Shown: piece by piece, positions 35,404-46,008 of the stretch
Layout of the letters: each line of letters starts with the position of its first letter
Numbering within the stretch: the first letter of the stretch is position 1
Notes under the pieces: model-generated
What the model was told of the DNA's origin: nothing
What the model saw: the letters and a program-made list of their open reading frames with translations, nothing else
The model's database searches: none
Translations under genes and position numbers: made by a program
Assembly (NCBI RefSeq): GCF_042477335.2
Contig: NC_091260.1
Location: forward strand, 51,417,001-51,481,000
Direction of reading: 5' to 3'
DNA length: 64,000 nt
Source: Ovis canadensis
Lineage: Eukaryota; Chordata; Mammalia; Artiodactyla; Bovidae

Positions 35404-35591
35404 TTGTGTGTATGCTCAGTTATGTCTGACTCTTTGAAACCCCATGAACTGTAGCCCACCAGACCCTTCTGTCCATGGGATTATTCAGGCAAGAATAATC
35501 ATTTTCCTTCTCTAGGGAATATTCTTGACCCAGGGATCGAACTTGCATCTCCTGTAACATCAGGCAGATTCTTTACCACTGCACTACCTAT
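35404..35591 (-). repeat. Bov-tA SINE, antisense
   Basis: It starts 'tatgctcagttatgtctgac' and ends 'gcagattctttaccactgca'. Confidence 0.88.
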
Positions 35592-36225
35592 ATTAGTATT
35601 CTGCAAAATGAAATACTTAAAAATAAATCTAATAAAATATACACAAAATTTATATGAGAAGACATACAAAACTCAGATGAAAAAAATCAAAGAACTAAAT
35701 AAATGGAGAGATATTCCATGTTAATGGATAGGAAGACTCAATGTTGTCAAGATGTCAGTTCTGTTCAGTTTGGTCTAAAGATTCATTGTAAATCCCAATC
35801 AAAATCTCAGTAAGTTATTTTGTGAATACTGACAAACTGATCCTCAAATTTGTATGGAGAGGCAAAAAGCTTGAAGAGCTAATGCAATATTGAAGACAGA
35901 ACACAGTTGAAGAACTGACATTACTCAACTTTACCACTTACTGTGAAGGACAGTAATCAAGACAGTGTGGTCTTAGAAAAAGAATAGACCAAAAAAAAAA
36001 AAAAAGAATAGACAAATCAGATGCACATGAATTTAGTCAGCTGATCTTTGACAGTGGATTAAAGGCAATACCATGGAGAAAAGATACTTTCCAACAATTA
36101 TTGCTGAAGCAACTGGACATTTACTTGCAAAAAAATTGAATCTAGACCCAGACCTTACCTGCTCAACAAAAATTAACAAAATATGGGTAAAATGCTTAAA
36201 TATAAAATGGAAAAGTATAAAATGC

Positions 36226-36500
36226 CTGCTGCTGCTAAGTCGCTTCACTTGTGTCCGACTCTGTGAGACCCCATAGACGGCAGCCCACCAGGCTCCCTCA
36301 TCTCTGGGATTCTCCAGGCAAGAACACTGGAGTGAGTTGCCATTTCCTTCTCCAATGCATGAAAGTAAAAAGTGAAAGTGAAGTCGCTCAGTCGTGTCTG
36401 ACTCTTAGCGACCCCATGGACTGCAGCCTACCAGGCTCCTCAATCCATGGGATTTTCCAGGCAAGAGTACTGGAGTGGGTTGCCATTGCCTTCTCCAATA
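36226..36500 (-). repeat. Bov-A2 SINE, antisense
   Basis: The reversed AGC tail ('ctgctgctgctaagtcgctt'), two reversed Bov-A monomers and the end 'gccattgccttctccaat'. Confidence 0.93.
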
Positions 36501-36960
36501 AAATGCCTAGAAGATAACATAGGAAAAACTCTAAGAAATAGAGTCTGGTGATTACTTTTTAGACATAAAACCTAGGATATATTCTATGAAAGAAAGAGTT
36601 AATAGGTACATTACAAGAGTTAATAAGTATGTTAAATTGAAATTAAAATTATCTGTCCCGAGAAAGACCTTGTCAAGAGAATCAGGAGAGAAACCACAGA
36701 TTGGAAAGAAATATTTGCCAAAAACCTACCTGGTAAAGACTGATGTTAAGAATATACAAAGAATACTTAGAACTCAAGAACACACAAAAAAATCAATTAA
36801 AAAATGGTCCACAAACCTTAACACATACCTCAACAAAGAAGCTATACAGGTTTCTAAAAAGAATATGAAGAAGACACACAGCAAAATATTCTCCCAGCAT
36901 GTCTACCTCAGTCCCCAGAAGGCCCACCAGGCCCTAATGGGCCAGGACGGCAGACTGTAC

Positions 36961-37495
36961 TCCCCCAGGCTCTAGCTCCTCTGATTTGACATTGGAATAC
37001 TCCTAAATGACCATATCTGCCTGGATCTAGAATGAGGGTTGAGGATGACTCTGGTACTGGGGTCATGTTTTCAATGAAGAAAGAGATTGCCACCACTTCA
37101 ACTTTCCTCTTTCATAAAACATTGTGATACATGAAAGCTCTGGGTCTAGACATTGGTGCTGCAGTCTTAAGGACCTCATGTGCAATGTGCACCATTATGC
37201 TGGCTGGTTACCTAAAGCTCTCTTCACATCCATTTGTGAGTATTTAAAGTATTTATATGGGAAAATGTGTCCCAAGGTTTCACAAAAATTTCTTCAAGGC
37301 CATCTATCCAGAGGATCTGAGCCTGGTGCAGAGGGCACTGAGCTGTCGTAGAGGCTACGGGAACAGTTTCAAGGCAGTGAACTCTAACTGTTAACAGGAG
37401 AGTATATTCAGTAAATAGATGATTTTCATCTTTTCGCTGTCTAGGCTTTTATTGACCACAGTATTCACCTCCTTTCCTTTCCTACCTCTCTCCAG
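36961..37495 (+). other. End of intron 4 of copy B, homologous to copy A intron 4
   Basis: Non-repetitive sequence that partly aligns with 1280-1811 of copy A. It ends in a pyrimidine tract and 'ctctccag' before exon 5. Confidence 0.6.
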
Positions 37496-37727
37496 GAACT
37501 TGAGAATTTCATTGCCAAATTTGGAGACTCTGGTTTTGTCCTTGTGGCCTTGGGCTCCATCGTGAGCAGATATCAGTCCCAGGAGATCCTCAAGGAGATG
37601 CATGCTGCCTTTGCTCATCTCCCTCAAGGGGTGATATGGAAGTGTAAGCCTTCTCACTGGCCCAAAGATGTCAAATTGGCAGCAAACATAAAAATCATGG
37701 ACTGGCTTCCTCAGAATGACCTCTTGG
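37496..37727 (+). pseudogene. UGT3A copy B exon 5
   Basis: 232 bases, the same as copy A, with donor 'gtaagg'. The peptide ELENFIAKFGDSGFVLVALG, then FAHLPQGVIWKCKPSHWPKD and DWLPQNDLL, is open in the original gene frame. By hand count it has 37 differences from copy A (about 84% identity). Confidence 0.92.
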
Positions 37728-38127
37728 GTAAGGACTTTCCAAGTCTATTTCTCTCGTCCTTATGTATCTTTGGGGTTCATTAAGGCTCTGAACTCTAGTT
37801 AGGCAGTCCTGTTCATATGAGAAGAAGCAGCTAATAAATGAAGCTAAGTATTCCAAGGAATGGAACAGCCAAACTGGAGTTGTTGAAAAATCAGGCTATA
37901 CTTCCAAAATGCCCCAAACAGCATTTCCTTTTCTTTTCCATTTCTGATACCTGCAGCCAGAAGTGATATCACTTTCAGGTTATTTTGACCATACCTTATC
38001 TGGCACTAAAGAGGGTTGCTCAAACACAATCCAAGATGATTTGTCAACAGTTTGTCTGAGAACTCATATAAGGGGGCACACTGTCACTGTTTCCCATGGT
38101 CTCTTGAGCCCTTGTTCAGCCACGTGT

Positions 38128-38296
38128 TTTGTTGTTGCTCAATTGCTACGTCATGTCCAACTGTTTGCAATCCCAAAGACTGCAGCATGCCAGGTTCCTC
38201 TGTCCTCCACTATCTCCCAGAGTTTTCTCAAATTCATGTCCATTGACTTGGTGATGCTATTGAACTACCCTCTGCCACCCCATTCTCCTTTTCAGC
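38128..38296 (-). repeat. BovB LINE 3' end, antisense
   Basis: 'ttgttgttgctcaattgcta', 'gactgcagcatgccaggttc' and 'tctcaaattcatgtccattg'; short and diverged. Confidence 0.85.
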
Positions 38297-38782
38297 TACA
38301 TGCCATTATACAAACATATGTCCATACATATTGATACATTCTCCTTAGTACCACAGGTGTGAGCAACTCATACCTTTACAAAGTTGATGCTGGTGGTGTC
38401 TGAAGGGTGTGCCATAATGTCTACATGCCGTACTGAGTAATCTCACAGCTGGTTATTTGGTTCATCAAATCCTTTGGTAGTAGAGAGGTCATTACATCCA
38501 AAAAGGTTTTCTTTGTCTCTTTACTGTTTTTTGGACACTCTTCACTGTCACACTGACTGAATCAGAGGGTCATAGCCAAAATTGAGTTCAAAAACATATT
38601 GGGGAATTTAAGATAGAGAGTTCTGAACACTGAATTAAGAAGGCATGGGGTAGGGAAAAGAAGTCCCCCTTCCAAAGAAACCAAGTGGATTCTGATTCAC
38701 ATCCCTATTGAGAGGCAGAGTTTGAAATGAACTCTTCACTAACTTTTTGTTTTAGTTTTCTGTTAATAAGGGTACAGACTCG

Positions 38783-41310
38783 AAAATGGCAGAATGATCT
38801 CAGTTTGTTTCCAATACAAACCATTCAGTATCACAGTAATCCAAGTCTATGCCCCAACCGCTAATGCCAAAGAAGCTAAAGTTGAATGGTTCTATGATAA
38901 CCTACAAGAATTTCTAACACTAACACCAAACAAAGATGTTCTCTTCATCTTAGGGGATTGGAATGCAAAAGTAGGAAGTCAACAGATACCTGGAGTAACA
39001 GGCAAGTTTGGCCTTGAAGTACAAAATGAAGCAGGGCAAAGGATAACAGAATTTTGTTAAGAGAATGCACTGGTGATAGCAAACACCCTCTTCCAGCAAC
39101 ACAAGAGACAACTCTGCACATGGACATCACCAGATTGTCAATACCGAAATCAGATTGATTATATTCTTTGTAGCCGAAGATAGAGAAAATCTATACAGTC
39201 AGCAAAAACAAGACTGGGACCCGACTGTGGCTCAGATCAGAAACTCCTTATTGCCAAATTCAGTCTTAAATTGAAGAAAGTAGGGAAAGCCACCAGACCA
39301 TTCAGCTATATCCTAAATCAAATCCCTTACGATTATACAGTGGAAGTGACAAATAAATTAAAGGGTCTAGGTCTAATAGAATGCCTGAAGAACTATGCAT
39401 GGAGGTTCATGACATTGTACAGGAGATGGTGATCAAAAGCATCCCCAAGAAAAAGAAATGCAAAAAGGCAAAATGGTTGTATGAGGAGGACTTACAAATA
39501 GCTGAAAGGCAAAGGAGAAAAGGAAAGCCATATCCAACTGAATGCAGAGTGCCAAAGAAAAACAAGGAGAGATAAGAAAGCCTTCCTCAGTGATCAGTGC
39601 AAAGAAATAGAAGAAAACAATAGAAAAGGAAAGACTAGAGAGCTCTTCAAGAAAATTTGAGATACCAAGGGAACATTTCATGCAAAGATGGGCACAATAA
39701 GGACATAAATAGTATGGACCTAAGAGAAGCAGAAGATATTAAGAAGAGGTGGCAAGAATACACAGAAGAACTATACAAAAAAGATCTTCATGACTCAGAT
39801 AACCATGATGGTATGATCTCTCACCTAGAGCCAGACATCCTGGAACATGAAGTCAAGTGGGCCTTAGGAAGCATCACTAGGAGCAAAGCCAGTGGAGGTG
39901 CTGAATTATTTCAAATCCTAAAAGATGATGCTGTGAAAGTGCTGCACTCAATATGTCAGCAAATTTGGAAAACTCAGCAGTGGCCACATGACTGGGAAAG
40001 GTCAGTTTCATTCCAATCCCAAAGAATGGCAATGCCAAAGAATGTTCAAACTACCACACAGTTGCACTCATTTCACACGCTAGCAAAGTAATGCTCAGAA
40101 TCCTTCAAGCTAGGCTTCAACAGTACATGAACCAAGAACTTTGAGATGTTTAAGTTGGATTTAGAAAAGGCAGAGGAACCAGAGATCAAATTGCCAACAT
40201 CTGTTGGATCATAGAAAAAGCAAAAGAGTTTCAGAAAACATCTACTTCTGCTTCACTGACTACGCTAAAGCCTTTGACTGTGTGGCTCACAATAAACTGT
40301 GGAAAATTCTTAAGGAGATGGGAATATCAGATCACCTTACCTTCCCCCCTGAGAAACCTGTATGCAGGTCAAGAAGCAACAGTTAGAACTGGACAAGGGA
40401 AAACAGACTGGCTCAAAGGAGGAAAGAAGTAGGTCAAGGCTGTATATTGTTAGCCTGCTTATTTAACTTATATGCAGAGGACATATGAAATTCCAGGATG
40501 GATGCAGCACAAGCTGGAATCAAGATTGCTGGAAGAAATATCAATAACTTCAGATATGCCGATGATACCACTTTTATGGCAGAAAGCAAAGAGGAACTAA
40601 AGAGCCTCCTGACGAAGGTGAAATAGGAGAGTGAAAAAGCTTGCTTAAAACTCAGCATTCGGAAAACCTAAGATCATGGCATCCAATCCCATCATGTCAT
40701 GGCAAACAGATGGGTAAACAATGGAAACAGTGACAGACTTTATTTTCTTGGGCTCCAAAATCACTGCAGATGGTGACCACGACCATGAAATTAAAAGATG
40801 CTTGCTCCTTGGAAGGAAAGCTTTGACAGACCTAGGCAGCATATAAAAAAGCAGAGACATCACTTTGTCTACAAATGTCCATATATGGTTTTTCTGGTGG
40901 TCATGTATGGATGTGAGAATTGTACCGTAAAGAAGGCTGAGCACCCAAGAATTGATGCTTTTGAACCATGGTATTGGAGATGACTCTGAGAGCCCCTTGG
41001 ACTCCAAGCATATCAGTCCATCCTAAAGGAAATCAATATTCATTGGAAGGACTGGTGCTGAAGCTGAGGCTCCAATGCTTTGTCTACCTGCTGCAAAGAG
41101 CCGACTCATTAGAAAAGACACTGATGCTGGGAAGGATTGAAGGCAGGAGGAAAAGGGGCAACAGAGGACAAGATGATTGGATGGTATCACCAACTTGATG
41201 GATATGAGTCTGAGCAAGCTGTGGGAGATGGTGAAGGACAGGGAAGCCTGGCATGCTGCAGTCCATGGCATCGCACCGAGTTGTATGTGACTGAGTGACT
41301 GAACAACAGC
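38783..41310 (+). repeat. BovB (RTE-class) LINE, sense, with endonuclease and reverse transcriptase remnants
   Basis: The endonuclease part reads VYAPTANAKEAKVEWFYDNL and ILGDWNAKV (38.83-38.98 kb). The reverse transcriptase part reads EAEDIKKRWQEYTEELYKKD, then FCFTDYAKAFDCV (about 40.25 kb) and RYADDTTFMAESKEELKSLL with the catalytic YADD at 40555-40566. The 3' part ends in 'ctgagtgactgaacaacagc'. Several stops and frameshifts break the single ORF, and the first ~0.5 kb is missing, so it cannot encode a working protein. It sits in intron 5 of copy B and is absent from copy A. Confidence 0.93.
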
Positions 41311-41657
41311 AAAAGTAAGGGTGAGGTAGGCAAAGAGGAACTGGAAATAATGAAATGTATGGTCCATTATTCCCTACCTTAAAGATTTCTCATAAAATTG
41401 AGGAGAAAATACTTGTAGTGTTAAGTTTTATAAATGCCACATGAGTTGTTACGTCAATGATAGTGTTAAGAATTCAGATAAATGAGAAATGAATGGGTAG
41501 TGGAGAAGAGAGGGAGAGACCCAGAGAGAAAAAGATCAAGTGAGCTAAAGACAAAGAGACAGAAAGAGAGAGAGAGAGAAACAGAGGCATAGAGAATGAC
41601 TGTGTGAGAAAGTAATAGAGAGGGAACAGAGATGAGAAGCAAAGAGACGGGGTAGAG

Positions 41658-41700
41658 ATGGATGGATGGATGGATGGATGGATGGATAGATGGATGGATG
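41658..41700. repeat. (GATG)n tetranucleotide repeat
   Basis: About ten GATG units with one GATA interruption in intron 5 of copy B, preceded by a purine-rich GA tract (41500-41650). It is the counterpart of the shorter array at 3180-3198 in copy A. Confidence 0.92.
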
Positions 41701-41992
41701 AATAGGTGGTGGGAGGAATATGCCTTGCTTTTCACTCTTCTCTGCAGCTTTCCTTGGGTTCTGAGTCTTAGATGGATTAGGGCTGAGGTGAGACGTTTCT
41801 GTACAGAGACAAGAGCAGAATCTGTGTCTTAGAATATTCACCCTTGAATGTGTCCTGAGATAAGTCAGTAAATTCATTTTTTTTCACAGCATGTTGAGAT
41901 TCCTTTTTACATTCTTTTTGCCCTTGTTGCTTTCCTTGTTGTCCTGAAACTTTCATCCTGAGGTGTCCTGCTCTCTTTCTAATTTGCAACAG

Positions 41993-42212
41993 TGCACCCT
42001 TGCATCCGCCTTTTTGTCACTCATGGTGGGATGAACAGTATCATGGAGGCCATCCAGCATGGCGTGCCCATGGTGGGGATTCCTGTCTTTGAAGACCAGG
42101 ATGAAAACCTGCTCTGAGTAGAAACCAGAAAGTTTGGTGTCTCTATCAAGTTAGAGCAGATGAAGGCTGAGACGTTGGCTCTGAAGATGAAGCAAGTCAT
42201 GGAAGACAAGAG
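41993..42212 (+). pseudogene. UGT3A copy B exon 6, with nonsense codon
   Basis: The acceptor 'taatttgcaacag' and donor 'gtgtgc' bracket 220 bases. The UGT signature is readable ([29 protein letters not shown]), then TGA at 42115-42117 replaces the CGA of copy A. After it the family sequence continues (KFGVSIKLEQMKAETLALKM). C-to-T at a CpG is the commonest route to such a stop. Residue 392 is Glu (42091-42093) where copy A has Gly, next to the D-Q pair that binds the sugar. Confidence 0.93.
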
Positions 42213-42571
42213 GTGTGCAGCTCTCGGGGCTTGTGGTTCCTTAATGCTTGACGGAGGCATAAGCCATGATGGGCACCATGTGGGTCTTATTGCAGTAAAA
42301 GCTGAAACTTCCAGGACACAGAATAATATGGGTGTACTTTTATATGTTAGCGCTTTCAGCACTAAGCATGGGTCTTTGCGTGCAGGAATCAATTTGAACT
42401 TTTCAAGCGGACCCAGTTGGATACTGGCAAGACCAGGCCAACAATTTTCCTTGAAAGGAAGTCTTCTGTGCCTATGGTAGAAAGTATGTGTGTGCATGTG
42501 TGTGTGATACAAGGTCTCTAAGACTTCTGAGACCACTTGAGTTAACACCTCCCCTCTGTCTCTGTTGACAG
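42213..42571 (+). other. Intron 6 of copy B (359 bp)
   Basis: Very short. It consists of sequence homologous to the two ends of copy A intron 6 joined directly, and the ~130 bases next to exon 7 are nearly identical to copy A. Confidence 0.85.
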
Positions 42572-42848
42572 GTACAAATCTGCCGCAGAGGCCACTAGCA
42601 TCATTGCACGCTCACAGCCCCTGACCCCTGCCCAGCGGCTGGTGGGCTGGATTGACCACATCCTCCAGACAGGGGGTGCAGCTCACCTCAAGCCCCATGC
42701 CTTCCAGCAGCCGTGGTATGAGCAGTACCTACTGGACGTCCTCTTGTTCGTGCTGATGGTCACCCTGCGCACTGTGTGGCTCTGTGGGAAGCTACTGGGC
42801 CTGGTGGCCAGGTGGCTGTGTGGGGCCAGGAAACTAAAGAAAGCCTGA
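42572..42848 (+). pseudogene. UGT3A copy B exon 7
   Basis: 277 bases after 'tctgttgacag', ending with TGA 42846-42848. It encodes the QRLVGWIDHILQTGG block, the membrane helix (DVLLFVLMVTLRTVWLCG, with an Arg inside the helix where copy A has Gly) and a lysine-rich tail. 17 differences from copy A by hand count (about 94% identity), closer than exons 5 and 6. Confidence 0.93.
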
Positions 42849-45115
42849 GGCCAAGTGGAGCCTTGGAGAGGGTGTGCTGGGGAGCCACCGGTTCTTTGAA
42901 GTCTTCCCCCAGCACTGTACTTGCCTCCTCCCCTTCACTTTTACTTGATGATAGAACACGCATTTCCCCTACTTTTTGTCTCTGTTTAGAAATCTTTCTG
43001 AAGAACTCTTGGGGTGCTTTTTAAAGGTACTGTGGTAAAGAATACATCACATGCAATTTACCATTTTAATCATTAAGTAGTAGTTCAGTGGCATGAAGTA
43101 CATTCACTCAGCTGCGCAAACATCATTATCCTCCAATTCCAGAACTCTACTCATCTTTCCAAACTAACATTCCACACAGGTTAAATGATACCGCACCCCA
43201 CCCCCGCCCCCGCCACCAGCTTTCCCTTAACCACAATCAAGGTTCTAGCAGCCCATGTCTACTTTTGTGTCTGAATCTACACTTGAGTTTCTGGATTGCC
43301 CCTGATCAAGGGACACCTCTCCTCAGCCCAGCCTGCTCCCTGCTCCCTTGTGATCCCGGCACATGGTGTTCTGACGACTCCCTTGTCCAGGAGCCTTCTC
43401 AGGCTCTTTCCCCATTTCTCTTTCACTTTTCATAAAACTCACTCGAGCTGTTTGGTCAGTTCTTCCTTGTCAGCCTTCCTCTTGCGTTTCCTTTTCATCT
43501 CACCTCACAGCTCAGGAAGCCTGGCCTCCATCCTGCAGGTTAGCAGGGACACCTCTGTGAGGACTTGGTCCCCTCCTGCACAGAGCACTTCCTTCACTCT
43601 TAGGCCTGGAGCCTGCCTTTGGTCCACAGCTGAGGCCACCTGTTGCCCACGTTTCAATCTTCCATCCTCAAGATCCCCACTTGAATAATTAGAGTTACGA
43701 AAACCTAAGTGGAGAAATGGAACCTCCATGCAAGGCTTGGTGCCTTAGGTCCAGGAGCTATGGCTGGCCCAAACCTCTTGATACAGGAAACATTCCATCT
43801 GCCATCCCACCTAGCAAAGAACATCCCTACATGTGGTAAACTCTTAGGGATGACATTCAGTTCCTAGTAACAGAAGCTAGAAAAAGAGTGGCTTAAACAC
43901 TCTGGAGTTTTAAAGTGTTTTTTTATTTCCTGGACACAGCCTGGAGACAGGTGGTGGAGGGCTGGGGTCGTGACTCATCCTGCTGTCTGTAGCTTAAAAA
44001 AAATTTTTTTTTTGAACACCTGTCCTGTACTGTTCTTCTAAGTTGCCTCTCTGGTTTGTTGTCTCATGAAATATTTTACCTTTGGTGATTCTGTCTTCCT
44101 GTTTGCTTTTGCATTCTGAAATGGAATTAAATTCCTCCTTAAAAGTTTCATCATGTGGTATCCAGTGGATTAAAACATGATGAAGAAAATGTTAGAAACA
44201 AGAGATAGCCCTGGCAACTGCAATTTTGGGTTGCTTAATTCTGGGTTGTTAATCACATGTCAAAATAGTTCAAAGGAAAACATGAAGCAGTTACTACAAA
44301 TGCTCCCTGCAGAGATAGGAAAAGACACACCTGCTAATGTTGGGATGGGGTCTGCCTGGTTGTATGGAGAAGTGGGTGCCCAGTGTCTACCAGTTCTGTG
44401 AGTTCTTACGCTGCAAGGGAGTCCCACACAGTCAGGAGCATGTCAGATACAGAAGTGAGTGTGTCTGTGTGTGTGAGAGATAAGGTTTTATTTCTATAAT
44501 TCTTAATGAAATCTCGTAAACTGGTCTCTGACGTAAATTTCTTGAGGGACAGACATGCAGCCCTATCTGGGTTGTCACTGGAATGAATGACCAGAGTTTT
44601 ATTCCCCTCATAGGCAACACAGGGACCTAAGGATGAGGCTCCCTGGCTGATAACTCCCTTTTTCCTGCTCTCACCACAAAATCCTCACTGATGATCAGGT
44701 AACTCAGTGAAGCCAACCCTTTCTGCTGCTTTCTAGGCTCTGTCCCAGTCCAGGAAATCTGACCAATAGCAGTCACTGAGCCAGAATGAGGCCTCCAGCT
44801 TGTTCCCTTCAAGTACCCTCTGCAGGGCTGGCTGCCAGCACGGTCTTGATGGCATGGAAATCTGATCCATCACTCTCTGATCACAGGCCTTTGTTGGCCC
44901 CCATTGCAGGGAATACAAGGTCTCCGTGATCTCTTTCTGGCAACTGCAGCAGGCACATCTTGAAAATTCTGAAAGAGACCCACAGAATATGTTCTGTTGA
45001 TTTTTGACAAAAGTGCAAAGGCAATTCAATGGAAAAAGAAAAATCTTTTCAGCAAACTGTACTGGAACAATTGTATATCTGAATGGGATTGGCCTTAATT
45101 TAATATACACAAAGG
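42849..45115 (+). other. Downstream flank of copy B
   Basis: The first ~40 bases after the stop match copy A's 3' UTR. At about 43030-43190 there is text like an ancient L1 3' UTR ('tgcaatttaccattttaatc', 'actcagctgcgcaaacatca'). The rest is anonymous. I see no AATAAA near the stop and no gene. The open frame at 43296-43688 is Ser/Pro-rich, without a domain. Confidence 0.5.
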
Positions 45116-45208
45116 ATATTTTTATAAATGTATTTCATTGAAATATAGTTGATTTACAGGGTTGTGTTGATTTCTGCTGGACATCAAAGTAGTTCAGTTA
45201 TTTATTTA

Positions 45209-45256
45209 TGTATATATGTGTGTGTGTATATATATATATACATATATACGTATATT
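45209..45256. repeat. TA/TG microsatellite
   Basis: A mixed TG then TA run inside the L1 3' UTR. Confidence 0.9.
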
Positions 45257-45416
45257 CTTTTTCATAGTCTTTTCCAAAATGGTTTATCACAGGATATTGA
45301 ATATAGTGCCCTGTGCTAGACAGTAGGACCTTGTTGTTTATCCATTCTATATATATAATAGTTTGCATCTGCTAATTCCAAACTCCTGATTCCTCTCTTC
45401 CCCAACCCTGCATACC

Positions 45417-45703
45417 CCTGCTGCTGCTGCTGCTGCTGCTACTTCTAAGTCGCTTCAGTCATGTCTGACTCTGTGCGACCCCACAGATGGCAGCCCACTA
45501 GGCTCCTCTGTCCCTGGGGATTCTCCAGGCAAGAACACTGGAGTGGGTTGCCATTGCCTTCTCCAGTGCATGAAAGTGAAAAGTGAAAGTGAAGTCGCTC
45601 AGTCGTGCCCGACTCTTAGCGACCCCATGGACTGCAGCCCACCAGGCTTCTCCATCCATGGGATTTTCCAGGCAAGAGTACTGGAGTGGGCTGCCATTGC
45701 TCT
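45417..45703 (-). repeat. Bov-A2 SINE, antisense, with (CTG)n
   Basis: A reversed AGC tail of seven CTG units (45420-45440), then two reversed Bov-A monomers. It is inserted in the L1 3' UTR, with L1 text on both sides. Confidence 0.93.
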
Positions 45704-46008
45704 ACCCCTACCCTCTTTGAAAACTACGTCTTCCTGTATGTCTGTGAGTCTGTTTCTGTTTCAGACAGGTTTATTTGTGTTGTATTTTAGATTTTGCATA
45801 TAAGTGGGATCATATGGCATTTTTCTCTTTGTCTTTCTGACTTAGTTCACTTAGTATGATAATCTCTAGTTTCATCTATGTTGCTGCCAATAGCATTATT
45901 TCATTCTTTTTCATGGCTGAGCAGTATTCCATGGTACATGTGCACCACATCTCCTTATCCGTTCATCTGTCAATAGACATTCAGGTTGTTTCCTGTGTAT
46001 CTCACAAA

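Larger units (their letters stand above)
35205..36960 (+). repeat. L1 LINE ORF2 C-terminal part, sense, interrupted by two SINEs
   Basis: The plus strand carries broken ORF2 text, for example HLLAKKLNLDPDLTCSTKI near 36.1 kb and SIKKWSTNLNTYLNKEAIQ near 36.8 kb, in L1 order. A Bov-tA (35404-35591) and a Bov-A2 (36226-36500) are inserted. It faces the antisense L1 on its left, so the two form an inverted arrangement. Confidence 0.8.
37728..41992 (+). other. Intron 5 of copy B (4265 bp)
   Basis: Both ends align with copy A intron 5 (2044-3457, 1414 bp). The extra length is mainly a BovB LINE (38783-41310) and a BovB scrap (38128-38296). The matching uninterrupted site in copy A lies at about 2890-2960. 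Confidence 0.8.
21240..42848 (+). pseudogene. UGT3A copy B, seven-exon UDP-glycosyltransferase pseudogene
   Basis: All seven exons of a UGT3A gene lie in order: 21240-21333, 23798-23899, 28829-28943, 31271-31797, 37496-37727, 41993-42212 and 42572-42848, each with GT-AG borders. Their lengths total 1567 bases, 5 short of the 1572 needed for a 523-residue protein, the usual family length. The missing 5 bases are in exon 4 near 31551-31555 and shift the frame, giving a stop at 31617-31619 after 219 codons. Exon 6 carries a second lesion, TGA at 42115-42117 where copy A has CGA (Arg400). Residue 392 is Glu instead of the Gly seen in copy A. The introns show that it is a duplicated, not retroposed, copy. 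Transcripts, if made, should be targets of nonsense-mediated decay. A sequencing error could explain one lesion but hardly two. Confidence 0.87.
45116..46008 (-). repeat. L1 LINE 3' UTR region, antisense, split by a Bov-A2
   Basis: 'atttcattgaaatatagttg', 'gatattgaatatagtgccct' and, after the SINE, 'ttcacttagtatgataatct' and 'catggctgagcagtattcca' are reversed L1 3' sequence. Confidence 0.8.
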
